From positions 1-9,434 of the forward strand of contig JBCDIQ010000228.1 in NCBI GenBank assembly GCA_039024295.1: a DNA stretch of 9,434 bases, read 5' to 3'. The notes under the pieces were generated by a model. The model saw nothing but the letters and a program-made list of their open reading frames with translations. It was not told where the DNA came from and did not search any database. Shown piece by piece: positions 1 to 7,235 of the stretch (the first letter of the stretch is position 1; each line of letters begins with the position of its first letter). Position numbers and translations under genes: made by a program. This DNA is from JBCDIQ01 sp039024295 (lineage in GTDB: Bacteria > Bacteroidota > Bacteroidia > J057).

Positions 1-3000
1 ACTGGATTCATTGAACAGTTGAACCTGAACGCCTTCACAGGTCCCACTAACTACTTGCTGGAAAGCAGCCTCAGGGGAAGGGTTTACCTGAATGAACACG
101 CTGTCCACTCCCTTACAGAACCCATCTGCTACATTGATGGTATACCAACGGGAAGAATCTCCGATACCAAATGTACTGGCGGAATCAGGTTGAAAAAGAT
201 TCCCGGATGGAGCCCACCTGATGGTGGCTCCGTTGCTCACATTTGCCTGTAAGGAAAGGCTGTCTCCCTCGCATACGGTCTGCTGATCACCTTCGGTCCT
301 TACTGCAACCCCAGAACGCACCAGAATGAAGACCGAATCTTTTGCTTTACAAGCTCCATTGGCCGCTTCAAGTACATACCAACTATTGAGAATGGGTTTT
401 GCCCAAGGCTTTAATGCAAACCTGTCACTTAGGGTAAACGGCGGAAACCATTCCCACCGAACTCTGCCCGTGTTTATGTCTGGCCTGATGGAGTAACTCC
501 CTTGTAGTTGTACGCTGTCTCCCACGCACAAACTATCACGTGGTCCTGCCTCCACTTCTGGCCGGGGAATCACCTCGACCCTGACTTGCCCGGTATCACT
601 TTCACATCCAAAGCTGGAGGTCACCTGAAGAAAATAGTCCCGGCTCCTGGGAGGAGAAGCCCATGGCTCAGGAGCAAGCGGGTTGGTCAGAAATTGGTTG
701 GGAAACCACCGGAAGTTGTAGGTGGCGGTGGTGTCGTAATCGCCGCCTCCAAGTCCATTGAGTTGTACACTGTCTCCTTCACACATTTCAAGTCGCCTGT
801 TGGTGGCCAGGGTAGGGAGGGTCCTCACCCGAACAGTGATGGAATCTGCGATGCTTTTGGGACAGCCCGGTTCGTAAGCGACCACAAAATAGGTCGTGGT
901 TGAAGGAGGGCTGGTAGAAGGCCCTGGAGAGGTGGTACTGCTCAAGCCCCGAGGAGGGGTCCACTCCCAAAGCAACTGCGCAGTATCCGGGAAGGCGCGT
1001 GCCATGAGCTGGACAGAATCACCCAGACATACCACTGTGTCAGCTCCTGCTTCTACCCGGGGAGCTGGTTTATTACGAGCGTCTATAAAGTCTGGCCGCA
1101 ACACCTGATTTTCACATCCATTGTTATCCACGACCCGTAAACTCACGTCATAAAGTCCTGGAAGTCGATAGGTGGTAGCAGGATTTTGAGCGGAAGTGAA
1201 AATGTTGTTTCCAAGGTTCCAGAACCAACTGGCTATCTGACCTGTGGGAGTGCTGAGATCGGTAAATTGTACTGACAAGGGGGCGCATCCATTCGTGCGA
1301 TCTGCCCGAAAATCAGGCTGGGGGAGTGGCCATACAATAATCGGTTGCGTAGCCCGGTTCTGACATCCGAAGCTGTCCCTTAATACCAGTTGTAAATTAT
1401 ACGTATCAGCCACAGTATAAAGAAAGGTATCCAACACTTGAGTGGAGGAATTGCCCAAATAATCCAGGTCCCACACCCTTGAAACAATGGAAGAATTGGT
1501 GCCCGGAGAAACATCAGAAAAAACCACTTCAAAGGGTTCACAACCAGCGGTATCATTTACGAGGATGTCTACTTCCGGCAATGGCCGAACCACAATTGGA
1601 ACGGCGGATACGAGGGTATCTGCACATCCCTGAGAATTGGTTACCACCAAACTAACCGGAAAGGTTCCTGGCTGCCCATAAATGTGGCTTGGATTTGCGA
1701 CGGTATCCGAATTGCCATCCCCATAATCCCAAAGCCAGGATACCAGGCCATTGCGGGGTTGCGTGAGGTCATTAAAAAACACAGAGCCACCCCCACATAG
1801 CAAGGTGTCAGAATATCGGAAGGCCACTTCTGGAGGAGGAAAAATCCGAATGGAATCATCTGCAGGAAAAAATACCCGACACCCGGAGCTGTCCGTTAAA
1901 ATGAGTTGAGGATAAAAAACGCCTGTGTCTCGATACACATAGGAAATGGTGTCACCGGATAGCAGGGTGCCGTCCCCTAAATCCCATTGGTACGTTTGAA
2001 CCCGATCTCCTGTAGCCTGAAAATCCACTTGTAAGCCTGGGCATCCACTATCTGGTGAAAAGGTGAACTGGCCAAAGGGACCTCGAATTTTTATCAGGCT
2101 ATCTAGTCGAACCGTATCACTGCAACCTGAAAGGGCTATGGCAATTACCTGTACGTCAAAGGTGTCTGGATAAGTGTACAAATGGGAAACATTCTGCTGG
2201 AAAGCTTGGGTGCTGTCTCCGAAATCCCATAAGAAGGTCGTGAAAATATGGCTGGAGAGGCCATTCGCTTGGAAGTTCACCAGTAGTGGCGGGCAGTCTG
2301 AGGTGGTTGTATCAGCCAGTAACTCTATTTCCGCATCCTCAATGGTGAGGTAATTCTGGAGGACAAGGGTGCTGTCACATCCGTTGGTGTCGCGCACCGT
2401 TAGGGAAAGGGTGTAAACACCGTTTTGGGTATAAGTATGGGTGGGATTGACCTGCTGAGAGGTATCTCCATCCCCGAAATCCCACAAGTATGAGACAATG
2501 GCTCCTTGAGAAAGGTTGTTAAATTGGAGGTTTTGCCCCCTGCAACTGACCCGAGTACCCAAGCTAAAATCCGCTACTGGTTGACTGGCATGAATGTGCT
2601 GAACTCGTGTGATGGAATCTGTACATCCTGCTGAATCTGTAATGACCAGTTTGATGTCATATTTTCCAGGACCAAAGGTAGCCTGAGGGTCTTGGAGGGA
2701 GGAGGTTTGGCCATTTCCAAAGTCCCATTGCCAGGAAGTAAGGGGCACAAATGTTCGGGTGGTATCAATGAAGTTGACCTGAAAAGGGGCACAGCCTGTT
2801 GTGTCCTGTACATAAAAGTCTACCTCTGGCTGCAACGCAAGGATGCGTACGGGGTTCGAGAGGGCAGTACAGCCAGAATTTGAGAGGCTGGCGAGTTGGG
2901 GCAAATAAGCTCCTGGTTGTGTGTAGGTATGGGTGGGGTTTGTCTGAAAATTGCTATTGCTCCCATCTCCAAAGTTCCAGATGGATCCGGCCGCATTTTG

Positions 3001-5163
3001 AGAAATATTGTTGAACCTAACCGTCAACGGAGCACAGCCAATAACTGGACTCGCCGTATAAGCCGATACCACCGAATCTACAATTACATCTAGATCGGTC
3101 GTAAATTTACAGCCAGTTGAGTCATTGAAAACCGTCAATTCAATTATAAAAGTGCCAAAACTGTTGAAGGTGACGGAGGGATTTTGAGTTGTTGAGTCTA
3201 GTGGAAAGCCTGGACCGAAATCCCATATAAAGCGGTCGTATAGCTTTGAGAGGTTGGTGAACTGAAAGGTGGCAGGGACTCCACAGGCAACCCCATTATT
3301 TACTGCGATTTCTGCTATAGGTCCCAATACATAGGTCGCACCAAAGGCCGTGTCTTTACAGCCTCGGTCGGCCACTACCAATCGAACCTGATAGGAACCC
3401 GTGTCATCGTATTGGTGGGGAGGGTTGGTTATGTTCGAAAACTTTCCATCTCCAAAACTCCAGTCCCACTGGGTGATGTTCCCCATCGAGGTATCCTGGA
3501 AGGTAAATCCCGTTTCTGCACAGGAAGTATCAATCGATTGGGTAAATCCGGCAGTAGGCTTTTCCCCAATGTTAATGTAAGCTCTTCTGAAAAGGGTATC
3601 CCTACATCCGCCAGGGCTGGTAGAAACCAACATTACGTCATAGGAACCGGGTTGGGTATAGGTGTAAGTGGGGGTTTGTTGCTGGGAAGTGTCCCCGGTT
3701 CCAAAAAACCACTGCCAGCTAACGGCTGCAGGGTTATTGGGGCGTAGGGGGTTGTTGCGAGGGCTTGGGTCCAGTTCACGGAAGGTAACCGTCAAGGGGG
3801 CACATCCTCCGGTAGCACTGGCCCTGAAATCCGCAGTCAAATTACCCACCGAAATGTAGTCTGGCTTTGTCAGGGTATCTCTACAGCCATTGGCATCGGT
3901 GACGATGAGGGTTACATCATAAGCTCCTGGTTGAGCGAAGGGAACGATGGGGTTCTGGAGGTTGGATGCCGCCCCATTGCCAAAGGTCCAGGACCATTGG
4001 GTAGCTGTCGGACTCAACGGCCGCATCTGGGCCTGATGTGGGGCCTCACATGACAAGGTATCCAGGCTGAAAAAATCTACCGGGGGAAGGGCTAGCACCC
4101 GAATGATTTTTTGTGCATTAACCGTGCAGTTATTTGGGAGGGTCAAGGTGAGCTGAACCGTATAGGTCCCTGCTTGGCCATAAGTATGCTGGGGGTTGAG
4201 CACAACCGAGGAATCTCCATCTCCAAACTTCCATTTGATATTGGTTGCGTTTGAAACCCCGGCAAAAAAATTAACCTGGGTACCTACACATGGGGTACTG
4301 TCGCTTACCTGAATATTGGCCAAAGCTTGCCCAATATTTATGAACTGGGTCTTTATCACTGTGTCCCGACACCCGATAGGGTTTTGTACAATATGGGTCA
4401 CCGTAAAGGCTCCGGCGGTATTGTAAGTATGAGAGGGATTTGCCGCGATAGAAGTTCCCCCATCCCCAAAATCCCAAAAATGGGTCCCTATTCCAGTGAA
4501 AACACTGGTAAACTGGACGCTTAAAGGAGGATTACAGGCAAGGGTTTGATCGGCGGAGAAGTCCGCATTGGGGCCACTGATGACAATCGCGTTTTGGCGC
4601 ACCAGCAGATCAATACATCCGTTGGTGTCCTGCACCTGCAAGGTGATGGTATAGCTGCCTGGAGTGGAATAGGTGTGCTGAGGATTGGGGGAAGTACTCA
4701 CTTGACCATCTCCAAAATCCCACAGCCATTGGTTGATTGGGGCACTGCCGATTTGGGTGGAATCCTGAAAGTTGATGGGTTGCCCAATGCAAGCATTTGA
4801 CCTACTTGAACCAAAATTTACTGTAGGAGGACTAAATACTTCAATAAACGCATTTTTTGTGACCTGGTATTGCTGGCCGGAGCTGTCGGTGATAGTGAGC
4901 CGGATGGTATAAAGGCCAGGGGTAGAAAAAATTCTACCCGGATTTTGGAGCGTAGAGGAGGTTCCTCCCAGGTCCCACTGCCAGGAAGCAGCTGAAACGG
5001 TCGAGTTATCCTGAAAGTTTACCAGCAGAGGGGGACATCCTTTTTGGACGTCAACGGTGAAATCTGCCTGCGCAAAAAGGGAGGAAATAGAGCATATAAA
5101 TCCCAGTGATAGGATCAATGAACATATCATGAACCTGCGAAGGCAAAACAGCCGGTACTTCAT
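1..5163 (-). CDS. Giant secreted multi-PKD / Ig-like repeat protein, 3' end missing
   Basis: One frame stays open for 1721 codons from the ATG at 5163-5161 to the left edge with no stop. Residues 1-31 are a signal peptide: basic n-region (K2, R4, R9, R10), hydrophobic core and SLFA/Q cleavage site. About 16 PKD domains of roughly 83 residues follow (starting near 33, 114, 199, 282, 362, 444, 538, 617, 701, 781, 864, 946, 1030, 1113, 1198, 1283), many with the WDFGDG core and a TY(T/G)xPG(x)Y turn. Four Ig-like domains with a CxGDSVQL-type motif start near 1370, 1451, 1536 and 1619, and another PKD domain begins near 1698. Such proteins in Bacteroidota are exported by the type IX system and act as surface adhesins or gliding-associated proteins. 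That role, and a C-terminal sorting domain beyond the edge, are inferred from the family. ATG 12 codons downstream is a poorer start because it discards the basic n-region. The shorter plus-strand frames here are antisense shadows. Confidence 0.93.
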   Translation of the reverse strand, partial: MKYRLFCLRRFMICSLILSLGFICSISSLFAQADFTVDVQKGCPPLLVNFQDNSTVSAASWQWDLGGTSSTLQNPGRIFSTPGLYTIRLTITDSSGQQYQVTKNAFIEVFSPPTVNFGSSRSNACIGQPINFQDSTQIGSAPINQWLWDFGDGQVSTSPNPQHTYSTPGSYTITLQVQDTNGCIDLLVRQNAIVISGPNADFSADQTLACNPPLSVQFTSVFTGIGTHFWDFGDGGTSIAANPSHTYNTAGAFTVTHIVQNPIGCRDTVIKTQFINIGQALANIQVSDSTPCVGTQVNFFAGVSNATNIKWKFGDGDSSVVLNPQHTYGQAGTYTVQLTLTLPNNCTVNAQKIIRVLALPPVDFFSLDTLSCEAPHQAQMRPLSPTATQWSWTFGNGAASNLQNPIVPFAQPGAYDVTLIVTDANGCRDTLTKPDYISVGNLTADFRASATGGCAPLTVTFRELDPSPRNNPLRPNNPAAVSWQWFFGTGDTSQQQTPTYTYTQPGSYDVMLVSTSPGGCRDTLFRRAYINIGEKPTAGFTQSIDTSCAETGFTFQDTSMGNITQWDWSFGDGKFSNITNPPHQYDDTGSYQVRLVVADRGCKDTAFGATYVLGPIAEIAVNNGVACGVPATFQFTNLSKLYDRFIWDFGPGFPLDSTTQNPSVTFNSFGTFIIELTVFNDSTGCKFTTDLDVIVDSVVSAYTASPVIGCAPLTVRFNNISQNAAGSIWNFGDGSNSNFQTNPTHTYTQPGAYLPQLASLSNSGCTALSNPVRILALQPEVDFYVQDTTGCAPFQVNFIDTTRTFVPLTSWQWDFGNGQTSSLQDPQATFGPGKYDIKLVITDSAGCTDSITRVQHIHASQPVADFSLGTRVSCRGQNLQFNNLSQGAIVSYLWDFGDGDTSQQVNPTHTYTQNGVYTLSLTVRDTNGCDSTLVLQNYLTIEDAEIELLADTTTSDCPPLLVNFQANGLSSHIFTTFLWDFGDSTQAFQQNVSHLYTYPDTFDVQVIAIALSGCSDTVRLDSLIKIRGPFGQFTFSPDSGCPGLQVDFQATGDRVQTYQWDLGDGTLLSGDTISYVYRDTGVFYPQLILTDSSGCRVFFPADDSIRIFPPPEVAFRYSDTLLCGGGSVFFNDLTQPRNGLVSWLWDYGDGNSDTVANPSHIYGQPGTFPVSLVVTNSQGCADTLVSAVPIVVRPLPEVDILVNDTAGCEPFEVVFSDVSPGTNSSIVSRVWDLDYLGNSSTQVLDTFLYTVADTYNLQLVLRDSFGCQNRATQPIIVWPLPQPDFRADRTNGCAPLSVQFTDLSTPTGQIASWFWNLGNNIFTSAQNPATTYRLPGLYDVSLRVVDNNGCENQVLRPDFIDARNKPAPRVEAGADTVVCLGDSVQLMARAFPDTAQLLWEWTPPRGLSSTTSPGPSTSPPSTTTYFVVAYEPGCPKSIADSITVRVRTLPTLATNRRLEMCEGDSVQLNGLGGGDYDTTATYNFRWFPNQFLTNPLAPEPWASPPRSRDYFLQVTSSFGCESDTGQVRVEVIPRPEVEAGPRDSLCVGDSVQLQGSYSIRPDINTGRVRWEWFPPFTLSDRFALKPWAKPILNSWYVLEAANGACKAKDSVFILVRSGVAVRTEGDQQTVCEGDSLSLQANVSNGATIRWAPSGNLFQPDSASTFGIGDSSRWYTINVADGFCKGVDSVFIQVNPSPEAAFQQVVSGTCEGVQVQLFNESS
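73..1062 (-). repeat. Four Ig-like domains (CHU_C-associated type) after the PKD array
   Basis: Residues about 1368-1697 lack the PKD core. They contain four units of about 82 residues, each opening with a VEAG-like strand and a CxGDS(V/L)xL motif (VCLGDSVQL, MCEGDSVQL, LCVGDSVQL, VCEGDSLSL), followed by W-x-P-x-x and a Y-x-V/L-x(4-7)-C-x(4-6)-DS-V strand. This matches the Ig-like domains that precede the CHU_C sorting domain in Bacteroidota surface proteins. The PKD-type AAF strand with a TCEG cysteine resumes at residue 1698. Confidence 0.75.
1063..5067 (-). repeat. Tandem array of 16 PKD domains (about 250 bp period)
   Basis: Sixteen diverged units of 79-94 codons each start with an (A/V)DF-like strand, then Cys with a (P)L-x-V-x-F strand, a W-x-(W/F)-(D)-(F)-G-(D/N)-G core, an NPxHTY turn and a closing xNGCxD strand. 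Full cores are seen in units 2, 3, 4 (WKFGDG), 7, 9, 11 and 14 (WDYGDG). Drifted cores occur in unit 1 (WDLGGT), 5 (WTFGNG), 6 (WFFGTG), 8 (WDFGPG), 12 (WDFGDS), 15 (WDLDYLGN) and 16 (WNLGNN). The units are well diverged in DNA, so the array is old rather than a recent expansion. Boundaries are approximate. Confidence 0.88.
5071..5163 (-). other. Signal peptide of the giant PKD protein
   Basis: Residues 1-31 have four basic residues in the first ten, a hydrophobic core around residues 11-26 (with C14 and C24) and a cleavage site after LFA before QADF, where the first PKD domain begins. This fits a Sec type I signal. Neither cysteine sits in a convincing lipobox, so a lipoprotein is unlikely. 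Confidence 0.8.
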
Positions 5164-5172
5164 GGTAAAAAT

Positions 5173-5190
5173 TTCCGATTAAAGTCGGAA
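5173..5190. repeat. Small inverted repeat in the leader of the PKD gene
   Basis: TTCCGA (5173-5178) and TCGGAA (5185-5190) form a perfect 6-bp stem with a 6-nt loop, ending 9 bp before the ATG at 5163. No T-tract follows on either strand, so it is not a terminator. It could fold in the mRNA next to the start site. Chance occurrence is possible at this length. Confidence 0.4.
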
Positions 5191-5201
5191 TTCCACAAAC
5201 A

Positions 5202-5209
5202 CGAAAATA
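5202..5209 (-). promoter_or_regulatory. Possible -7 box upstream of the PKD gene
   Basis: The minus strand reads TATTTTCG here, one mismatch from the Bacteroidota -7 consensus TAnnTTTG, 38 bp ahead of the ATG. The nearest TTG that could act as a -33 element is about 23 bp upstream, slightly too far. In AT-rich DNA such matches are common, so this is tentative. Confidence 0.22.
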
Positions 5210-5220
5210 GCTGTTTTTGT

Positions 5221-5244
5221 CTGTTGGGACGGCAATCCTAACAG
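5221..5244. repeat. Inverted repeat upstream of the PKD gene
   Basis: CTGTTGGGA (5221-5229) and TCCTAACAG (5236-5244) are complementary over nine positions with one G-T pair and a 6-nt spacer. Read on the minus strand the hairpin has an A-C mismatch and is followed by an A-rich stretch, so it does not resemble an intrinsic terminator. It lies just upstream of the tentative -7 box at 5202-5209 and could be a regulator site. Confidence 0.4.
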
Positions 5245-5258
5245 GTAGGTGATTCAGA

Positions 5259-5466
5259 ATGAGTTATTTGTACGATTCCACTAGGAAATTTCTGATAAAG
5301 ATATACGCTGACGAATAAGCTCATCACAGAAAATTACCCATGGAAGGGCCAAATAGTGATTGTAGAAGTGCAAGGCGATAAGGTGGAAGAAACAGGCATT
5401 AGAAACTACAATAATAAGGCTACAGAAAATTAGATGGAGCTGTATTTGGAATTACGTTGTTTATGA
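5259..5466 (+). pseudogene. Possible decayed small gene (low confidence)
   Basis: An ATG at 5259, 7 nt after an AGGTGA Shine-Dalgarno-like sequence, opens a 19-codon frame ending in TAA at 5316-5318. An overlapping frame, open from 5299 to the TAG at 5431-5433 without an ATG, reads like real protein (for example GQIVIVEVQGDKVEETG). The same frame continues with ATG at 5434 for ten more codons to TGA at 5464-5466. One shift near 5299-5318 plus one stop would reconcile these into a protein of about 65-70 residues. I do not recognise the family. A random AT-rich sequence could also produce this. Confidence 0.2.
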
Positions 5467-5560
5467 ATACAAAAATATCCATCTGATATGTAGCTTCTTT
5501 GCACATCCTATACCATAAATTTCAGATGTAAGATTTTTTTAGATTTTGTGTTTATGGGAC

Positions 5561-6364
5561 TCATACATTTTCAAGCAACCAATCATACAGGCCTAAGTAC
5601 TTTGCAGCGGATGCCACTACGATCACCATCAGCAAATATCGAATATACGTATTGGCATTGGGGAATTTATTGGCGAACCTGGCCCCGATCAGGGCACCCG
5701 TAGCCTGGCAAATGGCCATGGTGAATCCCAAACCCCAGTGAACTTTGTTCTGCCAGGCGAAGATGATTATTGCAGGGATGTTGAACACCACCACGGCCAG
5801 GGATTTTACCCCATTGCCTTTTATGAGGTCATATTTTGCGGCCAACACCAATGCTGCCAATAGGAATATGCCTACCCCGGCCTGTATAAATCCTCCATAA
5901 ATGCCAATCAGGAAGAAAATGATCAGGGTACTGGGTTTTCGGTTATTTGATAAGCTCGCCTCGGAGGGTTTTAGGAAATTTTTGGGCTGGAAAAACAGCA
6001 CAAATAGCATGAATACCATCAAAAAGCCGATGGCCATATCCATTTCCCGTTCGCCGGTTACCGATGCCAGACCCGCTCCAATGATAGAGCCAATTACAGA
6101 TGGAACAATCAGCCATACCGCTCCTTTGAAATCCACATTTCCATGCCGATCGAAAGACCAAACTGCGACGGCACTCTGCAAAATGACCCCCACCCGATTT
6201 GTGCCATTTGCTACTGTTGCTGGAAGGCCGCACATGAACTGAAAAATTGGGAGGGTCACCAAAGAGCCGCTCCCGGCTAGGGTGTTGATAATACCGGTTA
6301 GCAGGCCTGCGACAACAAAGACGGCAAAGCCTCCGGCATCAAGGGGAATGGAAAAAGGATTCAT
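5561..6364 (-). CDS. TauE/SafE (TSUP) family sulfite/organosulfonate-type permease
   Basis: This 267-residue inner-membrane protein has about eight hydrophobic segments (near residues 12-31, 54-71, 82-102, 109-125, 146-176, 187-204, 209-228, 241-258), the usual length and topology of the family. The two half-repeats carry its hallmarks: NTLAGSGSLVTLP at 27-39 followed by NGTNRVGV at 53-60, and GGFIQAGVGIFLL at 157-169 followed by NGVKSL near 184-189. Members export or import sulfite, sulfoacetate, taurine-derived or similar organic anions. No sulfur-metabolism gene is visible nearby, so the substrate cannot be named. The ATG at 6364 gives a complete first helix, and no Shine-Dalgarno is seen, as is usual in Bacteroidota. 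Gaps of 127 bp upstream and about 400 bp downstream suggest an independent transcription unit. Confidence 0.92.
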   Translation of the reverse strand: MNPFSIPLDAGGFAVFVVAGLLTGIINTLAGSGSLVTLPIFQFMCGLPATVANGTNRVGVILQSAVAVWSFDRHGNVDFKGAVWLIVPSVIGSIIGAGLASVTGEREMDMAIGFLMVFMLFVLFFQPKNFLKPSEASLSNNRKPSTLIIFFLIGIYGGFIQAGVGIFLLAALVLAAKYDLIKGNGVKSLAVVVFNIPAIIIFAWQNKVHWGLGFTMAICQATGALIGARFANKFPNANTYIRYLLMVIVVASAAKYLGLYDWLLENV

Positions 6365-6414
6365 GTGGATCAGGGAAAAATGAATGGATTGATTCCTGTT
6401 GGTAGGTAAAGCGA

Positions 6415-6422
6415 CAAACTTA
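6415..6422 (-). promoter_or_regulatory. Possible -7 box for the TauE/SafE-like gene
   Basis: The minus strand reads TAAGTTTG, an exact match to the Bacteroidota TAnnTTTG -7 consensus, 50 bp ahead of the ATG at 6364 and inside the 127-bp gap after the preceding gene. No clear TTG -33 element lies at the usual distance upstream, so support comes from the -7 match and position only. Confidence 0.35.
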
Positions 6423-6491
6423 CCACTTTTTTAAAGGGGAATGACAGAATTCAGATTATCCCTGGGGCAATTGGTTTCACATATTGACTCT

Positions 6492-7199
6492 CTACATCTT
6501 GATCAATTCTAAGCGATACTTTCCTGAAAAAGTCAATTGGTGTGACTCGTTGACAACCAGTTGAAAATGTTCGTAGAGATTCTTTACCTCCAAACCTGAA
6601 ATCCACCTGCTGATGCTTAGAATAAACGCCCCTTCCTCCTGAATGAGGTTCCACGCGGCCATGCCAGCGGCGGAAGAAGGCAGCTCCATCCAATTATTGT
6701 GGTAACTAATATTGAGGAGGATGCTATATCCTTTAAACAGTTCGCCATCTTTTTCCTCAAAACCATCTTTCAAGAAGAGGTGGAATAAGGTTGGGTATGG
6801 TATTTCGGAATAAGGTGGAGGGAGAAAAAACTCCTCTGAGTCAGAAATTATTCGCCATTTGTGGTTGAGCAGGGTTTCAAGGAGCTCGCCGTGAGAGGTT
6901 TGCTTCGCAGAACTAATTACCCTTTGGAAGGTAAATTTGGCGTACAAGTATTCTATCTCTAGGGTATGAGCAGAAAATGACACAACCTTCCAGATAGGCT
7001 CATCATTACTGACCCTTATTCCATCCTCTACAAACTTATAAGGATACTGCTGAGCGCCAAACCTAAACTCTCTGTTGTAGATATACTCCTCGTTGAAGCT
7101 TAAATAGTCTCCCGGGGCTATAGCTCCTGGATATATGGTCCCCCCACGTTCATTGATGGTTTCAATCAACATCCAACTTGTATCGATTAATGATTCCAC
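6492..7199 (-). CDS. Hypothetical protein with two lipocalin-like halves
   Basis: I do not recognise a named family for this soluble 235-residue protein. It has no signal peptide or membrane segment. Two halves look related: residues about 4-94 begin LIDTSWMLI and end in alternating beta-like strands (WKVVSF, TLEIEYLY, AKFTFQRV), and residues about 110-235 begin LLNHKWRII and end with GAFILSI, HFQLVVNES, QLTFSGKYRLELI. A leading Trp-containing strand and a final run of strands is the pattern of lipocalin-like (calycin) beta-barrels in Bacteroidota, so a tandem barrel is my inference. The start is GTG at 7199-7197: it has AAGGA 10 nt upstream (7210-7214) and retains the LIDTSW strand that matches the second half, whereas the ATG at codon 10 would cut it. 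It lies 36 bp after the preceding gene and is probably the last gene of the run. Confidence 0.85.
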   Translation of the reverse strand: MESLIDTSWMLIETINERGGTIYPGAIAPGDYLSFNEEYIYNREFRFGAQQYPYKFVEDGIRVSNDEPIWKVVSFSAHTLEIEYLYAKFTFQRVISSAKQTSHGELLETLLNHKWRIISDSEEFFLPPPYSEIPYPTLFHLFLKDGFEEKDGELFKGYSILLNISYHNNWMELPSSAAGMAAWNLIQEEGAFILSISRWISGLEVKNLYEHFQLVVNESHQLTFSGKYRLELIKM

Positions 7200-7235
7200 T
7201 GGTTTTCGTTCCTTTGAGTATTGTAATGGTAATGC

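Larger units (their letters stand above)
5164..5560. other. AT-rich intergenic region with no intact gene
   Basis: This stretch of about 400 bp separates the permease gene from the giant PKD gene. It holds the two inverted repeats and the weak -7 candidate near its left end, a broken coding-like plus-strand stretch (about 5259-5466), and two long-spacer 7-bp inverted repeats (5480-5486 with 5522-5528; 5513-5519 with 5551-5557). No tRNA-like fold, insertion-sequence ends or convincing intrinsic terminator was found. Confidence 0.6.

Noticed and set aside
508..903. Plus-strand ORF of 131 codons, and similar plus-strand ORFs across 1-4800
   Set aside because: They lie antisense to a 1721-codon frame with clear PKD and Ig-like domains; their translations have no domain character and their spacing follows the repeat period of the real gene.
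1063..5067. Regular 250-bp periodicity as a possible CRISPR or DNA satellite
   Set aside because: The repeats are conserved at protein level only, diverged in DNA, and each is a full PKD domain without identical short repeats or spacers.
5480..5528. Inverted repeat CATCTGA/TCAGATG with a nearby T5 as terminator of the permease gene
   Set aside because: The 35-nt spacer and the four-base gap before a short T-tract make a poor intrinsic terminator; stems of 7 bp occur by chance in AT-rich DNA.
5513..5557. Inverted repeat CCATAAA/TTTATGG just after the permease stop
   Set aside because: It has a 31-nt spacer and an AT-rich stem, with the T-tract inside the loop rather than after the hairpin.
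5901..6242. Plus-strand ORF of 113 codons inside the permease gene
   Set aside because: It is antisense to a well-supported TauE/SafE gene and its translation has no recognisable motif.
6451..6693. Minus-strand 80-codon ORF in another frame near the end of the 235-residue gene
   Set aside because: It overlaps that gene out of frame, has a composition unlike natural proteins and no start signal.
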